Below, piece by piece: positions 1 through 7,845 of a DNA stretch of 64,000 nt. The notes beneath the pieces are model-generated. The model was not told the origin of the DNA and did not search any database. It was given only the letters and a program-made list of their open reading frames with translations. This DNA comes from an uncultured Bacilli bacterium (GTDB lineage Bacteria; Bacillota_I; Bacilli_A; RF39; UBA660): positions 558,001 to 622,000 of the forward strand of contig CAKOHZ010000001.1 of assembly GCA_934086315.1 (NCBI GenBank). The letters run 5' to 3'. Numbering within the stretch: the stretch's first letter is position 1; every line of letters begins with the position of its first letter. The translations under genes were made by a program, and so were the position numbers.

Positions 1-817
1 TAATTATTATATAAATGATTATGCAAGTGTTTTAAGTGATGAAACACAAAAGTATATTTATGATAGAAGTATAACATTAGATCAAGCAAGCAAAATACAG
101 GTTGTAGTTACAACTGTTAAAAGTTTAGAAGGTATGTCTATTGAAGAATATGCTAATTCACTTTATAATAAACTTCAAATAGGTGAAGATAGTAAAGGTG
201 CATTGATATTACTTTGCCCAGATGAAAGACTTATTAGAATAGAAATTGGAGATGGCTTAGGAGGAATATTACCAGATGGGAAAGTTGGTAGAATACTAGA
301 TGATTATGCGATTCCAAGTTTAAAAAATGACAATTGGAACGAGGGAATAAAAAATGCATATGATGCTGTTTACCAAACAATAGTCGAAGAATATAATTTA
401 AATATAGATTATACAATTCCAACAAGACCATTTGATTCTGATGATTCGGGTGATTCGTATGAAGGAGAGTTAACATATTGCTTATATGCATTTCTATTTG
501 GACTATTTTTTGGTCTCATAGTAAATGGAATAATATATAGAAAAAATTACAAAAAAGCAGTGAATATTTTTATGATATTTCTTATAATACATGGACTTAT
601 GTTAATGTTTGGAACCATTTTTCCTAAATATGTTATATTAGTTTTTTTATCAATGTCTAGTACTTTTGGTTACATAATGACATTAGGAGGCAGTGGTTCA
701 TCTAGCGGAAGTTCTAGATATGGTGGTTACCACTCTAGTAGTAGCCATAGTAGCAGTAGTAGTATTGGAGGACATGGGGGTCACTCTAGTGGAGGAGGAG
801 CTTCAAGAGGATTTTAA
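1..817 (+). CDS. TPM-domain (YgcG-like) membrane protein, 5' truncated by window edge
   Basis: The reading frame is open from base 2 and enters the window inside the domain (first residues NYYINDYASVLSDE), so the ATG at 134 is internal and the gene starts upstream. The segment to about base 400 is a TPM_phosphatase/YgcG domain: the INDYASVLS start, VVVTTVKSLEGMSIEEYA, and IEIGDGLGGILPD are family hallmarks. Two or three membrane segments follow (bases about 470-690), then a Gly/Ser/His-rich tail ending GGGASRGF, which is typical of these proteins. Family members sit in the envelope, often beside lemA; that neighbour would lie outside the window. The molecular role is not established. It ends in its own terminator. 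Confidence 0.85.
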   Translation, partial: NYYINDYASVLSDETQKYIYDRSITLDQASKIQVVVTTVKSLEGMSIEEYANSLYNKLQIGEDSKGALILLCPDERLIRIEIGDGLGGILPDGKVGRILDDYAIPSLKNDNWNEGIKNAYDAVYQTIVEEYNLNIDYTIPTRPFDSDDSGDSYEGELTYCLYAFLFGLFFGLIVNGIIYRKNYKKAVNIFMIFLIIHGLMLMFGTIFPKYVILVFLSMSSTFGYIMTLGGSGSSSGSSRYGGYHSSSSHSSSSSIGGHGGHSSGGGASRGF

Positions 818-842
818 GTAGTATAAATACTACTTTTCTTTT
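816..842 (+). terminator. Terminator of the TPM-domain gene
   Basis: Stem AAGTAGTA (816-823), loop TAAA, stem TACTACTT (828-835), then a T-rich run. The stem begins in the stop codon. Confidence 0.8.
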
Positions 843-910
843 ATAATTAAACCAATAGTATGTGTAAATTATTTAATTAAAATGTTATATTAATTATGAA
901 AGAGGTAACT

Positions 911-2113
911 ATGAATCAAGAAAAAATAGGTAAATTTATTGCTAAAAATAGAAGAGATAAAGGTTTAACACAAGAAGCTTTAGCTGAAAAACTAGGAATA
1001 AGTACAAACGCAGTAAGTAAATGGGAAAGAGGACTTTCTTTTCCAGATGTTTCTTTATTTAAAAAATTATGCAGTGAATTAGATATAAGTATAGAAGAAC
1101 TAATAAATGGTGAAAAAAGTAAGAGTACTGAATCAAAAGATAAAGCAATTATTGCATCTTTAGAAGAAAAAACAAAAATAGAAAAGAAATCAAAAAAGAA
1201 AATATTAGTACTTAGCATTTTTATATTATTAATAGTAACTATCTCGATATTTTATAGCAGTACTTTAAAAATAAATTTAATAAATGAATCTAGCGAACTA
1301 TACGATATCGCAATAGATTATTTAAGAAATAAAGAATTTAAGAGTAATCATGATTCTTCAAAAGAAGATTTTAATGTATTTTATAGTTATCATAGTTTTG
1401 GTACAGAAAAGAAAGGTAATTATAAATATTTATATTTATGGCTTTATAGTGGAAGTTACTATCTTGAAGAAGATGATGCGTTAGTTATATCAACAGGAAG
1501 TTCATTACCAGTAAAAATAACTATAAAAGATAATAAAGTAGTAAACACAGAATATCCAAAAGATGGTAATGAATATACAAAATCAATATATAAATTATTC
1601 CCAAGAACTATTGCAAAACAAATATTAAATTTTGACAATGAAAAAAATATAAATAAACTTTATAATGAAATGAGTGCAAAGAAAAATAAGTATTATAATT
1701 ATCTAAATTTAGATATGGGAAAACTTACAATAGATGATATAAGTTACGATAACCACATATTCAGTATCACAAAAAATAAAGAATGTGTAACAGTAAATTT
1801 AGCAGTATATAAAGATAATAAATATAGATTAAGTACTGCTTATAAAACATGCAAGCCTGATCAAATATGTAATTCTGATTTAAGATATACAAAGTTTGAA
1901 GAAGGAACATACAACTATAACATAATGGAAATAATTAAACATAGTAGCGATGCAAATATATTACAATTCACTAATGATAATCTACCAGTATATGAAATAT
2001 ACGCAGGAAAAGGACATTTTATAACAGATGATGATAACAAATATTTAAAAGAATTTTTAAAAAGTATAAATGTAGATTTATCTAAGTGTGCAGAACCAGA
2101 TTATATAGAGTAG
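911..2113 (+). CDS. Membrane-anchored XRE-family regulator with extracytoplasmic domain
   Basis: A 400-residue protein. Residues about 4-60 form a Cro/C1-type helix-turn-helix (LTQEALAEKLGIS, then AVSKWERG with the usual SFPDVSLFKKLCSELDIS). A charged linker leads to one membrane helix (about residues 99-120, LVLSIFILLIVTISIF) and a 275-residue outer domain that I do not recognise. The start at 911 is chosen over the in-frame ATG at 896 because AGAGG lies at 901-905, five bases before it. The architecture suggests a regulator that senses something outside the membrane; target genes are unknown. It is a single-gene unit with its own terminator. Confidence 0.75.
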   Translation: MNQEKIGKFIAKNRRDKGLTQEALAEKLGISTNAVSKWERGLSFPDVSLFKKLCSELDISIEELINGEKSKSTESKDKAIIASLEEKTKIEKKSKKKILVLSIFILLIVTISIFYSSTLKINLINESSELYDIAIDYLRNKEFKSNHDSSKEDFNVFYSYHSFGTEKKGNYKYLYLWLYSGSYYLEEDDALVISTGSSLPVKITIKDNKVVNTEYPKDGNEYTKSIYKLFPRTIAKQILNFDNEKNINKLYNEMSAKKNKYYNYLNLDMGKLTIDDISYDNHIFSITKNKECVTVNLAVYKDNKYRLSTAYKTCKPDQICNSDLRYTKFEEGTYNYNIMEIIKHSSDANILQFTNDNLPVYEIYAGKGHFITDDDNKYLKEFLKSINVDLSKCAEPDYIE

Positions 2114-2132
2114 TAGAAATACTACTTTTTTT
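2109..2132 (+). terminator. Terminator of the XRE gene
   Basis: Stem AGTAGTA (2109-2115), loop GAAA, stem TACTACT (2120-2126), then T7. It nearly repeats the terminator at 816-842. Confidence 0.85.
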
Positions 2133-2140
2133 GATACATA

Positions 2141-2160
2141 AAAAAAGAAACCGAAGTTTC
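2141..2160 (-). terminator. Terminator of the PilB-like ATPase gene
   Basis: Read on the minus strand: GAAAC, loop TTCG, GTTTC, followed by T6 (plus-strand A run 2141-2146). A UUCG-type loop overlapping the stop codon. Confidence 0.75.
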
Positions 2161-3572
2161 TATAAATTGAAATATTCAATTTCACCAGGTCTTGCAGTAT
2201 CATGAGGTATATCACTTTTATGATTATCAGGATCACTTGGTATCAATGATTCATAATCAACATCAGGTTCACTAGACATAATTTCTAATTTATCTTCTTT
2301 AGGTTCTTCTTTTTTAGCATTTTCATTATGACTTTGACTATCATTTATACTATTTTGTAAGTTGTCATCTTCATAATTAGATAAATCATTATCTAAATCA
2401 ACAGCTTTTAATATTTCAGAAAATGATGTTTCACCAAGCATTACTTTTTCAAGTCCATCTTGAAGTAGAGTAATAACATCACTTTTATAAACTAATTTTC
2501 TAAGTTCATGTTTAGGCATCGCATTAGTAATCGCATCTCTAATTTCTTCATTCATAACAAGTACTTCATAAAGACCAATACGACCATTATATCCTCTAAA
2601 GCATTTATCACAGCCATCTTTGCTAGCATCAAACATTTGATTAACTTCTTTATTTAAAACTTTCTTAAATACATTTTTTTCATATGGAGTAGTATCTCTT
2701 AATTGTTTACAATGAGGACAAAGACGTCTTGCTAACTTTTGAGATATAATTCCTGTAAGAGCAGAACCAAGTAAGTAACGTTCTACATCCATATCTGTAA
2801 GTCTTTCTATTGTATTAAGTGAGTTATTTGTATGTATTGTTGATAATACTTTATGTCCTGTAATAGAAGCACGAACAGCAATTCTAGCAGTTTCATCATC
2901 ACGAATTTCTCCGATCATTATAATATCAGGGTCTTGACGTAAGATACTTCTTAAAACATTAGCGAATGTAAGACCAATCTCACTTTGAGCTTGTACTTGG
3001 TTAATACCAGCTATATCCATTTCAACTGGATCTTCAACAGTGATTATATTAACATCAGGAGTATTCATCTTTTGAAGAATAGAGTAAACAGTAGTAGATT
3101 TACCTGAACCAGTAGCACCAGTTACTAAGATAATACCATTTGGTATCTCTACCATTTTTTCAATTTTCTTCAAACTATCTTCTGAAAAACCTAATGTATC
3201 AAGTCCCTGCAAACTTTTACTATAATCAAGGATACGAATAACTACTTTTTCGCCACAATTGGTAGGTAATGAAGAAACACGAAGATCTAACATCTTTTTA
3301 CCAATTCTACTTTTAATAGCACCATCTTGAGGTAAACGAGTTTCCATAATATTCATTCCAGCAATCATCTTAATACGAGAAATCATATTACGTTTATATT
3401 TACCAGGAATTATAGAATAATCTGATAAAATACCATCTATACGAATTCTAATCTTAATATTTTCTTTAGATGGATCAAAGTGAATATCGCTGACATTTTT
3501 CTTAACAGAATCCATGATAATCTCATTAACAATCTCAACTATAGGCATTTTTTCAAAGTCAAATTCCTTCAT
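2160..3572 (-). CDS. PilB/GspE-type secretion (pilus assembly) ATPase
   Basis: A 470-residue type II/IV secretion hexameric ATPase. Visible motifs: SDIHFDPS (about 28-35), Walker A GATGSGKST (152-160), the Asp box region ITVEDPVE, Walker B DIIMIGEIRD (216-225), His box STIHTN, and a CPHC...CDKC zinc site (285-324). It lacks a long N-terminal MshEN domain and carries an acidic, low-complexity C-terminal tail of about 80 residues. It would power polymerisation of a type IV-like or competence-type pseudopilus on the cytoplasmic face. The divergent neighbour encodes a prepilin. No PilC-like membrane platform gene is seen here. AGAGG precedes the ATG by six bases. Confidence 0.9.
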   Translation of the reverse strand: MKEFDFEKMPIVEIVNEIIMDSVKKNVSDIHFDPSKENIKIRIRIDGILSDYSIIPGKYKRNMISRIKMIAGMNIMETRLPQDGAIKSRIGKKMLDLRVSSLPTNCGEKVVIRILDYSKSLQGLDTLGFSEDSLKKIEKMVEIPNGIILVTGATGSGKSTTVYSILQKMNTPDVNIITVEDPVEMDIAGINQVQAQSEIGLTFANVLRSILRQDPDIIMIGEIRDDETARIAVRASITGHKVLSTIHTNNSLNTIERLTDMDVERYLLGSALTGIISQKLARRLCPHCKQLRDTTPYEKNVFKKVLNKEVNQMFDASKDGCDKCFRGYNGRIGLYEVLVMNEEIRDAITNAMPKHELRKLVYKSDVITLLQDGLEKVMLGETSFSEILKAVDLDNDLSNYEDDNLQNSINDSQSHNENAKKEEPKEDKLEIMSSEPDVDYESLIPSDPDNHKSDIPHDTARPGEIEYFNL

Positions 3573-3599
3573 CGCATACCTCTTTCTATTCTACATATT

Positions 3600-3628
3600 A
3601 TTATATACGAGAATTAGTATTATTTCAA
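3600..3628 (-). promoter_or_regulatory. Promoter of the PilB-like ATPase gene
   Basis: On the minus strand, TTGAAA (plus coordinates 3623-3628), 17 nt spacer, TATAAT (3600-3605). Its -35 box lies 8 bp from the -35 box of the divergent pilin promoter. Confidence 0.75.
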
Positions 3629-3636
3629 TAAAATTA

Positions 3637-3665
3637 TTGTTATTATTTATAAAATTTGTTATACT
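3637..3665 (+). promoter_or_regulatory. Promoter of the pilin-proS unit
   Basis: TTGTTA (3637-3642), 17 nt spacer, TATACT (3660-3665) with an extended -10 TG at 3657-3658. Confidence 0.75.
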
Positions 3666-3687
3666 TTTCTATAGTAGGAGAATATGT

Positions 3688-4110
3688 ATGAATAAAAAAG
3701 GTTTTACAATGGTTGAACTTTTGGCAGTATTAGCTATTATGCTTTTATTAGCAATAGTTGTAATACCAAATATCAATACAATGAGACAAAAAACATTAAA
3801 ACAAACTTATGAAAGTAGAGTTAAACAAGTAAAAATAGCTGCTAAAGAATGGGCTGGAGACAATTTAGTAAGTGTTCCTTCAAATGTTTCACAGGATTAT
3901 ACAAATCAAACATATTGTGATGAAGATTGTGTATGTGTAAGCATCAATGAATTAATTAGAAGTGGATATTTAGTAGGAGATAAGAATCAAAAGCAAACAC
4001 TAACTAACCCATTAACTAATGAAGAAATGAATGATAAATTAGTATGCGTAAGATATGATACTAATAACATTAACACAAGAGAAATAATCTCTTATATAGA
4101 AGGTGAATAA
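3688..4110 (+). CDS. Type IV prepilin-like protein
   Basis: A 140-residue protein with a class III signal: MNKKGFTMVELLAVLAIMLL, i.e. a short basic leader, the G|FTMVE cleavage site and a hydrophobic helix, the hallmark of (pseudo)pilins processed by prepilin peptidase. The exposed part has an amphipathic helix (ESRVKQVKIAAKEWAGDN) and four cysteines (CDEDCVCV and a later LVCVRYD). The start at 3688 has TAGGAG at the right distance; longer in-frame extensions upstream have no ribosome site. It is divergent from the PilB-like ATPase and abuts proS. Probably a pilus or competence pseudopilus subunit. Confidence 0.85.
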   Translation: MNKKGFTMVELLAVLAIMLLLAIVVIPNINTMRQKTLKQTYESRVKQVKIAAKEWAGDNLVSVPSNVSQDYTNQTYCDEDCVCVSINELIRSGYLVGDKNQKQTLTNPLTNEEMNDKLVCVRYDTNNINTREIISYIEGE

Positions 4111-4111
4111 T

Positions 4112-5812
4112 ATGAGAATGTCCAATAACTTTTTTATAACTCGTAAAGAATTCCCAAATGATGAAGATTGTATCTCAGCAAAATTACTTATTAAAAGTGG
4201 TATGATTTATAAGAATGATAATGGTATTTACTCATATTTACCAATTGGTTTAAAAGTACTAGAGAATATAAAAAAAATAATAAGAGAAGAAATGTCTAAA
4301 AACAATGCTGATGAAGTACTTATGCCATCTCTAGTAGATAGAAGTGTTTTTGACATAACAAATCGTGAAGAAATATTTGGTAGTGAAATGTTTAAAATAA
4401 AAGGAAGAAATAACAAAGAATATATGTTATGTCCTACTCATGAAGAATTATTTGCACTACTAGTAAGAAATAAAATAAGAAGTTATAAAGACCTACATTT
4501 CACACTTTTTCAATTAAGTAACAAATTTAGAGATGAAATTCATCCAGAATATGGTCTTATCAGAAAAAAAGAATTCTATATGGCTGATGCATATAGTTTT
4601 GATGCTGATGAAAGTGGACTAGATATTAGTTATGACAAAATGTATCAAACATTTAATAATATTTTTAAAAGATTAAATATTGATACAATGGTTGTTAGAG
4701 CAGATCCAGATTCTATGAAAGGAACTTCTAGTGAAGAATTTCAAGTTATTTGTGATTATGGAGATAATGAAGTAGTAAGATGTAAAAAATGTAGTTATAG
4801 TACTAATATAGAAGATGCATCTTCTTATGATCAATATAAGAAAGAAGATCATACTTTAAAAAGTTGTAAGTTAATATATACACCAAATAAAAAATCTATA
4901 AAAAGTCTAAGTGATTTTTTACAAGTAGATCCTAAAAATATAATAAAATCTCTAATTCTTAAAATAGATGATGAATATAAAATGATACTTTTAAGGGCTG
5001 ATGCAGAACTAAATGTATATAAACTAAAAAAAGTATTAAAGACTAATAATATAGAAATACCAAGTGAATATGAACTAGATAGAATGGGTACTAAAGTAGG
5101 TTATATTGGTCCATTAAAGACGACAATGCAAGTTATTGCAGATAATGAAGTTAAAAGTATGTATAATGCTATCTGTGGAAGTAACAAAGAAAATTATCAC
5201 TATAAAAATGTAACACCAGGAATAGATTTTAAAGTAAACAAGTACGCTGATATAAAACTATTTAATAAAAATTCTCTATGTCCTAGATGTAAAGGTGAAT
5301 GTGATATCATTAATGGTATAGAAGTAGGACATATATTTAAACTTGAAACTAGTTATAGTGAAGCATATAATCTAAAATATTTAGATGAAACAAATGAACT
5401 TAATTATGTACATATGGGTTCTTATGGAATAGGACTTGATAGATGTATATCTGCGATAATTGAAAAGCATAATGATGAAAAAGGCATTATTTGGCCTATG
5501 GAAGTTGCTCCTTATAAAGTTGGAATTGTCATAATAAATGTTAATGATAAAGAAACTTATAAGTATGCAAGTAATCTTTATAAAAAGTTAGAACAATTAG
5601 GCGTAGATACTATACTTGATGATAGAAAAGAAACAGTTGGTATTAAGTTCAATGATATGGATTTAATGGGTATTCCAATTAGAATAACAATAGGTAGAAA
5701 ATTGGAAGAAGGATATGTAGAATTTAAATTAAGAGATGAAACTGAAAGTCATGATATTGATAGAGATACAATAATAAAAACAATACTAGATACAATAAAT
5801 AAGAAAAGATAG
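4112..5812 (+). CDS. proS: Prolyl-tRNA synthetase, bacterial type with editing insertion
   Basis: Charges tRNA-Pro with proline (class II synthetase, cytoplasm). About 566 residues. Motif 2 region KFRDEIHPEYGLIRKKEF and motif 3 GSYGIGLDRCISAI are present. Between the catalytic halves (roughly residues 235-370) is the YbaK-like INS domain that deacylates Ala-tRNA-Pro, so this is the bacterial ProRS type. The anticodon-binding domain is at the C-terminus. The start at 4112 is supported by GAAGGTG at 4099-4105, which lies inside the end of the pilin gene one base upstream, so the two are translationally linked. A second ProRS of the other type is encoded at 14750-16171. No T-box precedes this copy. 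Confidence 0.92.
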   Translation: MRMSNNFFITRKEFPNDEDCISAKLLIKSGMIYKNDNGIYSYLPIGLKVLENIKKIIREEMSKNNADEVLMPSLVDRSVFDITNREEIFGSEMFKIKGRNNKEYMLCPTHEELFALLVRNKIRSYKDLHFTLFQLSNKFRDEIHPEYGLIRKKEFYMADAYSFDADESGLDISYDKMYQTFNNIFKRLNIDTMVVRADPDSMKGTSSEEFQVICDYGDNEVVRCKKCSYSTNIEDASSYDQYKKEDHTLKSCKLIYTPNKKSIKSLSDFLQVDPKNIIKSLILKIDDEYKMILLRADAELNVYKLKKVLKTNNIEIPSEYELDRMGTKVGYIGPLKTTMQVIADNEVKSMYNAICGSNKENYHYKNVTPGIDFKVNKYADIKLFNKNSLCPRCKGECDIINGIEVGHIFKLETSYSEAYNLKYLDETNELNYVHMGSYGIGLDRCISAIIEKHNDEKGIIWPMEVAPYKVGIVIINVNDKETYKYASNLYKKLEQLGVDTILDDRKETVGIKFNDMDLMGIPIRITIGRKLEEGYVEFKLRDETESHDIDRDTIIKTILDTINKKR

Positions 5813-5821
5813 GAGAATATT

Positions 5822-6511
5822 ATGAAAAAAAGATTAATATTAACAATTATATTAGTTTCGTTATTTATACCTATAGTAACAAACGCAGCTATGAGTAATA
5901 AATATGATGTAGCAGTAGCAGCCACAAATAGTTATCCACAAAAACTATATGATGACCTTCTTAATGATATGCTTGGAGGTTTTTCAGTATCAGGAGATTC
6001 AGAATTAGGATTATATGCAATGGTTTCTGCTGACGTTTCTTTAGATTTTATACTAAATAGTTCTTGCATAAGGAAAAATTCTAATAGAATAGATAATGAT
6101 AATATAGTTGGCTATGGTTTAAATCAAGCGGGTGACGACAGTGGAATTCCATATGATTTTATTAATGGAAAAATACAAAGAAAAACTAAATTTAATTGTG
6201 GTGGTTTACTATCTTATGATGAATTTAATATATCAAAAAATTCAAACAATGAAACTTATCTATATAATGGAAATGATTACTGGACTATGACAGAAGAAGT
6301 AAATAAAGCATACATAATAACACATAATAATGAATCATTAATTACTCTTAAAGATAAATCATCAACTTCAGGTGTAAGAATAACACAATATTTTGATAGT
6401 AATTTTACGTTTGGTGAAGGTAGTTATAGTAATCCATGGTCCACAGGAATACAGGGATCACTATCTCAGGTTACTCAAGGTGATGATGTTCTTCAAGGTT
6501 ATGGAAATTAA
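5822..6511 (+). CDS. Secreted protein of unknown function, linked to the pilin-proS unit
   Basis: A 229-residue protein with a Sec signal peptide (MKKRLILTIILVSLFIPIVT followed by NAAM). Two cysteines in the mature part (SSCIRK, FNCGGL) could form a disulfide. The C-terminal region (YWTMT, then GVRITQ, then GEGSYSNPW) resembles the conserved ending (W-x-x-T ... GVRP ... G-x-GT-x-x-NPY) seen in many exported proteins of gut Firmicutes, and a version also ends the protein at 33290-34420. TAGGAG lies before the ATG, nine bases after proS. Function unknown; position suggests a link to the pilin-like system, which is inference. Confidence 0.6.
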   Translation: MKKRLILTIILVSLFIPIVTNAAMSNKYDVAVAATNSYPQKLYDDLLNDMLGGFSVSGDSELGLYAMVSADVSLDFILNSSCIRKNSNRIDNDNIVGYGLNQAGDDSGIPYDFINGKIQRKTKFNCGGLLSYDEFNISKNSNNETYLYNGNDYWTMTEEVNKAYIITHNNESLITLKDKSSTSGVRITQYFDSNFTFGEGSYSNPWSTGIQGSLSQVTQGDDVLQGYGN

Positions 6512-6535
6512 TCAAAAATTAATTTCTTTTTTATT
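6504..6535 (+). terminator. Terminator of the pilin-proS unit
   Basis: Stem GAAATTAAT (6504-6512), loop CAAAA, stem ATTAATTTC (6518-6526), then a T-rich run; overlaps the stop codon. Confidence 0.85.
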
Positions 6536-6548
6536 TGTTTAAAAAACA

Positions 6549-6577
6549 TTTACTTAAAAAATTTACTTTGATATAAT
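6549..6577 (+). promoter_or_regulatory. Promoter of the arginine deiminase operon
   Basis: TTTACT (6549-6554), 17 nt spacer, TATAAT (6572-6577). No obvious ArgR-like operator was recognised. Confidence 0.65.
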
Positions 6578-6609
6578 AAAAGAGAAAATAGATAATAAAG
6601 GAGAGTTGA

Positions 6610-7845
6610 ATGAAACCAATAAACGTAACAAGTGAGATAAACCCACTAAAAAAAGTATTAGTTCATAGACCTGGTAGAGAATTATTAAATCTTACACCAG
6701 ATAGTCTTGGTAGGTTACTATTTGACGATATTCCATATCTTCCTGTTGCTCAAGAAGAACATGATGAATTCGTAAGAATCTTAAAAGACAACGGAGTTGA
6801 AGTAGTATATTTAGAAGATTTAATGACTGATGTATTAAATCTAGACCCGGAAATTAGAGAAAGATTTATTACTCAATTCATTTATGAAGCTGGTATTCGT
6901 ACTCCAAAATATAGAGGACTTGTATATGAATACTTATCTTCAATTGAAAATAATAGACTTCTAGTTTTAAAAACTATGGAAGGAATTATTAATAACGAAG
7001 TAATTAAAGCAAAAGCTAAAAAAGGTAAAAGCTTAGTAGACTCAATCAAGGAAGATACACAATTCGTAGTAGATCCTATGCCTAACTTATACTTTACTCG
7101 TGATCCATTTGCTTCAATTGGAAATGGTGTATCACTAAATAGAATGTACTCAGTTACTCGTAATAGAGAAACTATATATGCCGAATATATATTTGAGTAC
7201 CATCCAGATTATAAAGGACAAGTAGATAAGTATTTTGATAGATATAGTGCTTATCATATTGAAGGCGGAGATGTTCTTAACTTAAATGAACATATCTTAG
7301 CAATAGGAATTAGTCAAAGAACATGTGCTGATGCTATAGAGGAATTAGCATACAAAATATTTGCTGATAAAGATGCTAAAATTGATACTATCTTAGCATT
7401 CACTATTCCAGAATGTCGTGCATTCATGCATTTAGACACTGTATTTACTCAAATAGACGTAGATAAATTTACATATCACCCAGGTATAATGGGAACACTT
7501 AAAGTATTTGAAATAACTAGTGATGGTGAAGGAGGACTTAATGTTAAAGAAAGAAACGCTTCACTTGAAAAGATATTAGAAGAATATCTTCATAGAAAAA
7601 TAACTTTAATACCATGTGCTGGAGGAGATAAAATTGGTGCAGAAAGAGAACAATGGAACGATGGAAGTAATACATTATGTATAGCTCCAGGAGTAGTAAT
7701 TGTTTATGATAGAAATAATATCACTAATGAATTATTAAGAGACAACGGAATTAAAGTTCTTGAAATGCATAGTGCAGAGTTATCTAGAGGTAGAGGTGGT
7801 CCAAGATGTATGTCAATGCCTTTAGTAAGAGCTGACAAGCCTTGA
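6610..7845 (+). CDS. arcA: Arginine deiminase
   Basis: Hydrolyses arginine to citrulline and ammonia, first step of the fermentative arginine deiminase pathway. 411 residues, the usual length. Catalytic landmarks: FTRDPFASIGNG, the HIEGGDVL motif, HLDTVF, and the nucleophile cysteine in GGPRCMSMPL near the C-terminus. AAAGGAGAG precedes the ATG. It overlaps the next gene by four bases (TTGA) and shares its promoter. Ornithine carbamoyltransferase (arcB), the middle step, is not in the window and must lie elsewhere if the pathway is complete. Confidence 0.95.
   Translation: MKPINVTSEINPLKKVLVHRPGRELLNLTPDSLGRLLFDDIPYLPVAQEEHDEFVRILKDNGVEVVYLEDLMTDVLNLDPEIRERFITQFIYEAGIRTPKYRGLVYEYLSSIENNRLLVLKTMEGIINNEVIKAKAKKGKSLVDSIKEDTQFVVDPMPNLYFTRDPFASIGNGVSLNRMYSVTRNRETIYAEYIFEYHPDYKGQVDKYFDRYSAYHIEGGDVLNLNEHILAIGISQRTCADAIEELAYKIFADKDAKIDTILAFTIPECRAFMHLDTVFTQIDVDKFTYHPGIMGTLKVFEITSDGEGGLNVKERNASLEKILEEYLHRKITLIPCAGGDKIGAEREQWNDGSNTLCIAPGVVIVYDRNNITNELLRDNGIKVLEMHSAELSRGRGGPRCMSMPLVRADKP

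Noticed and set aside
4112..5812. Horizontally acquired synthetase next to pilin genes
   Set aside because: Base and codon use match the neighbours and this is the ordinary bacterial ProRS type; the type-3 copy is the less usual one.
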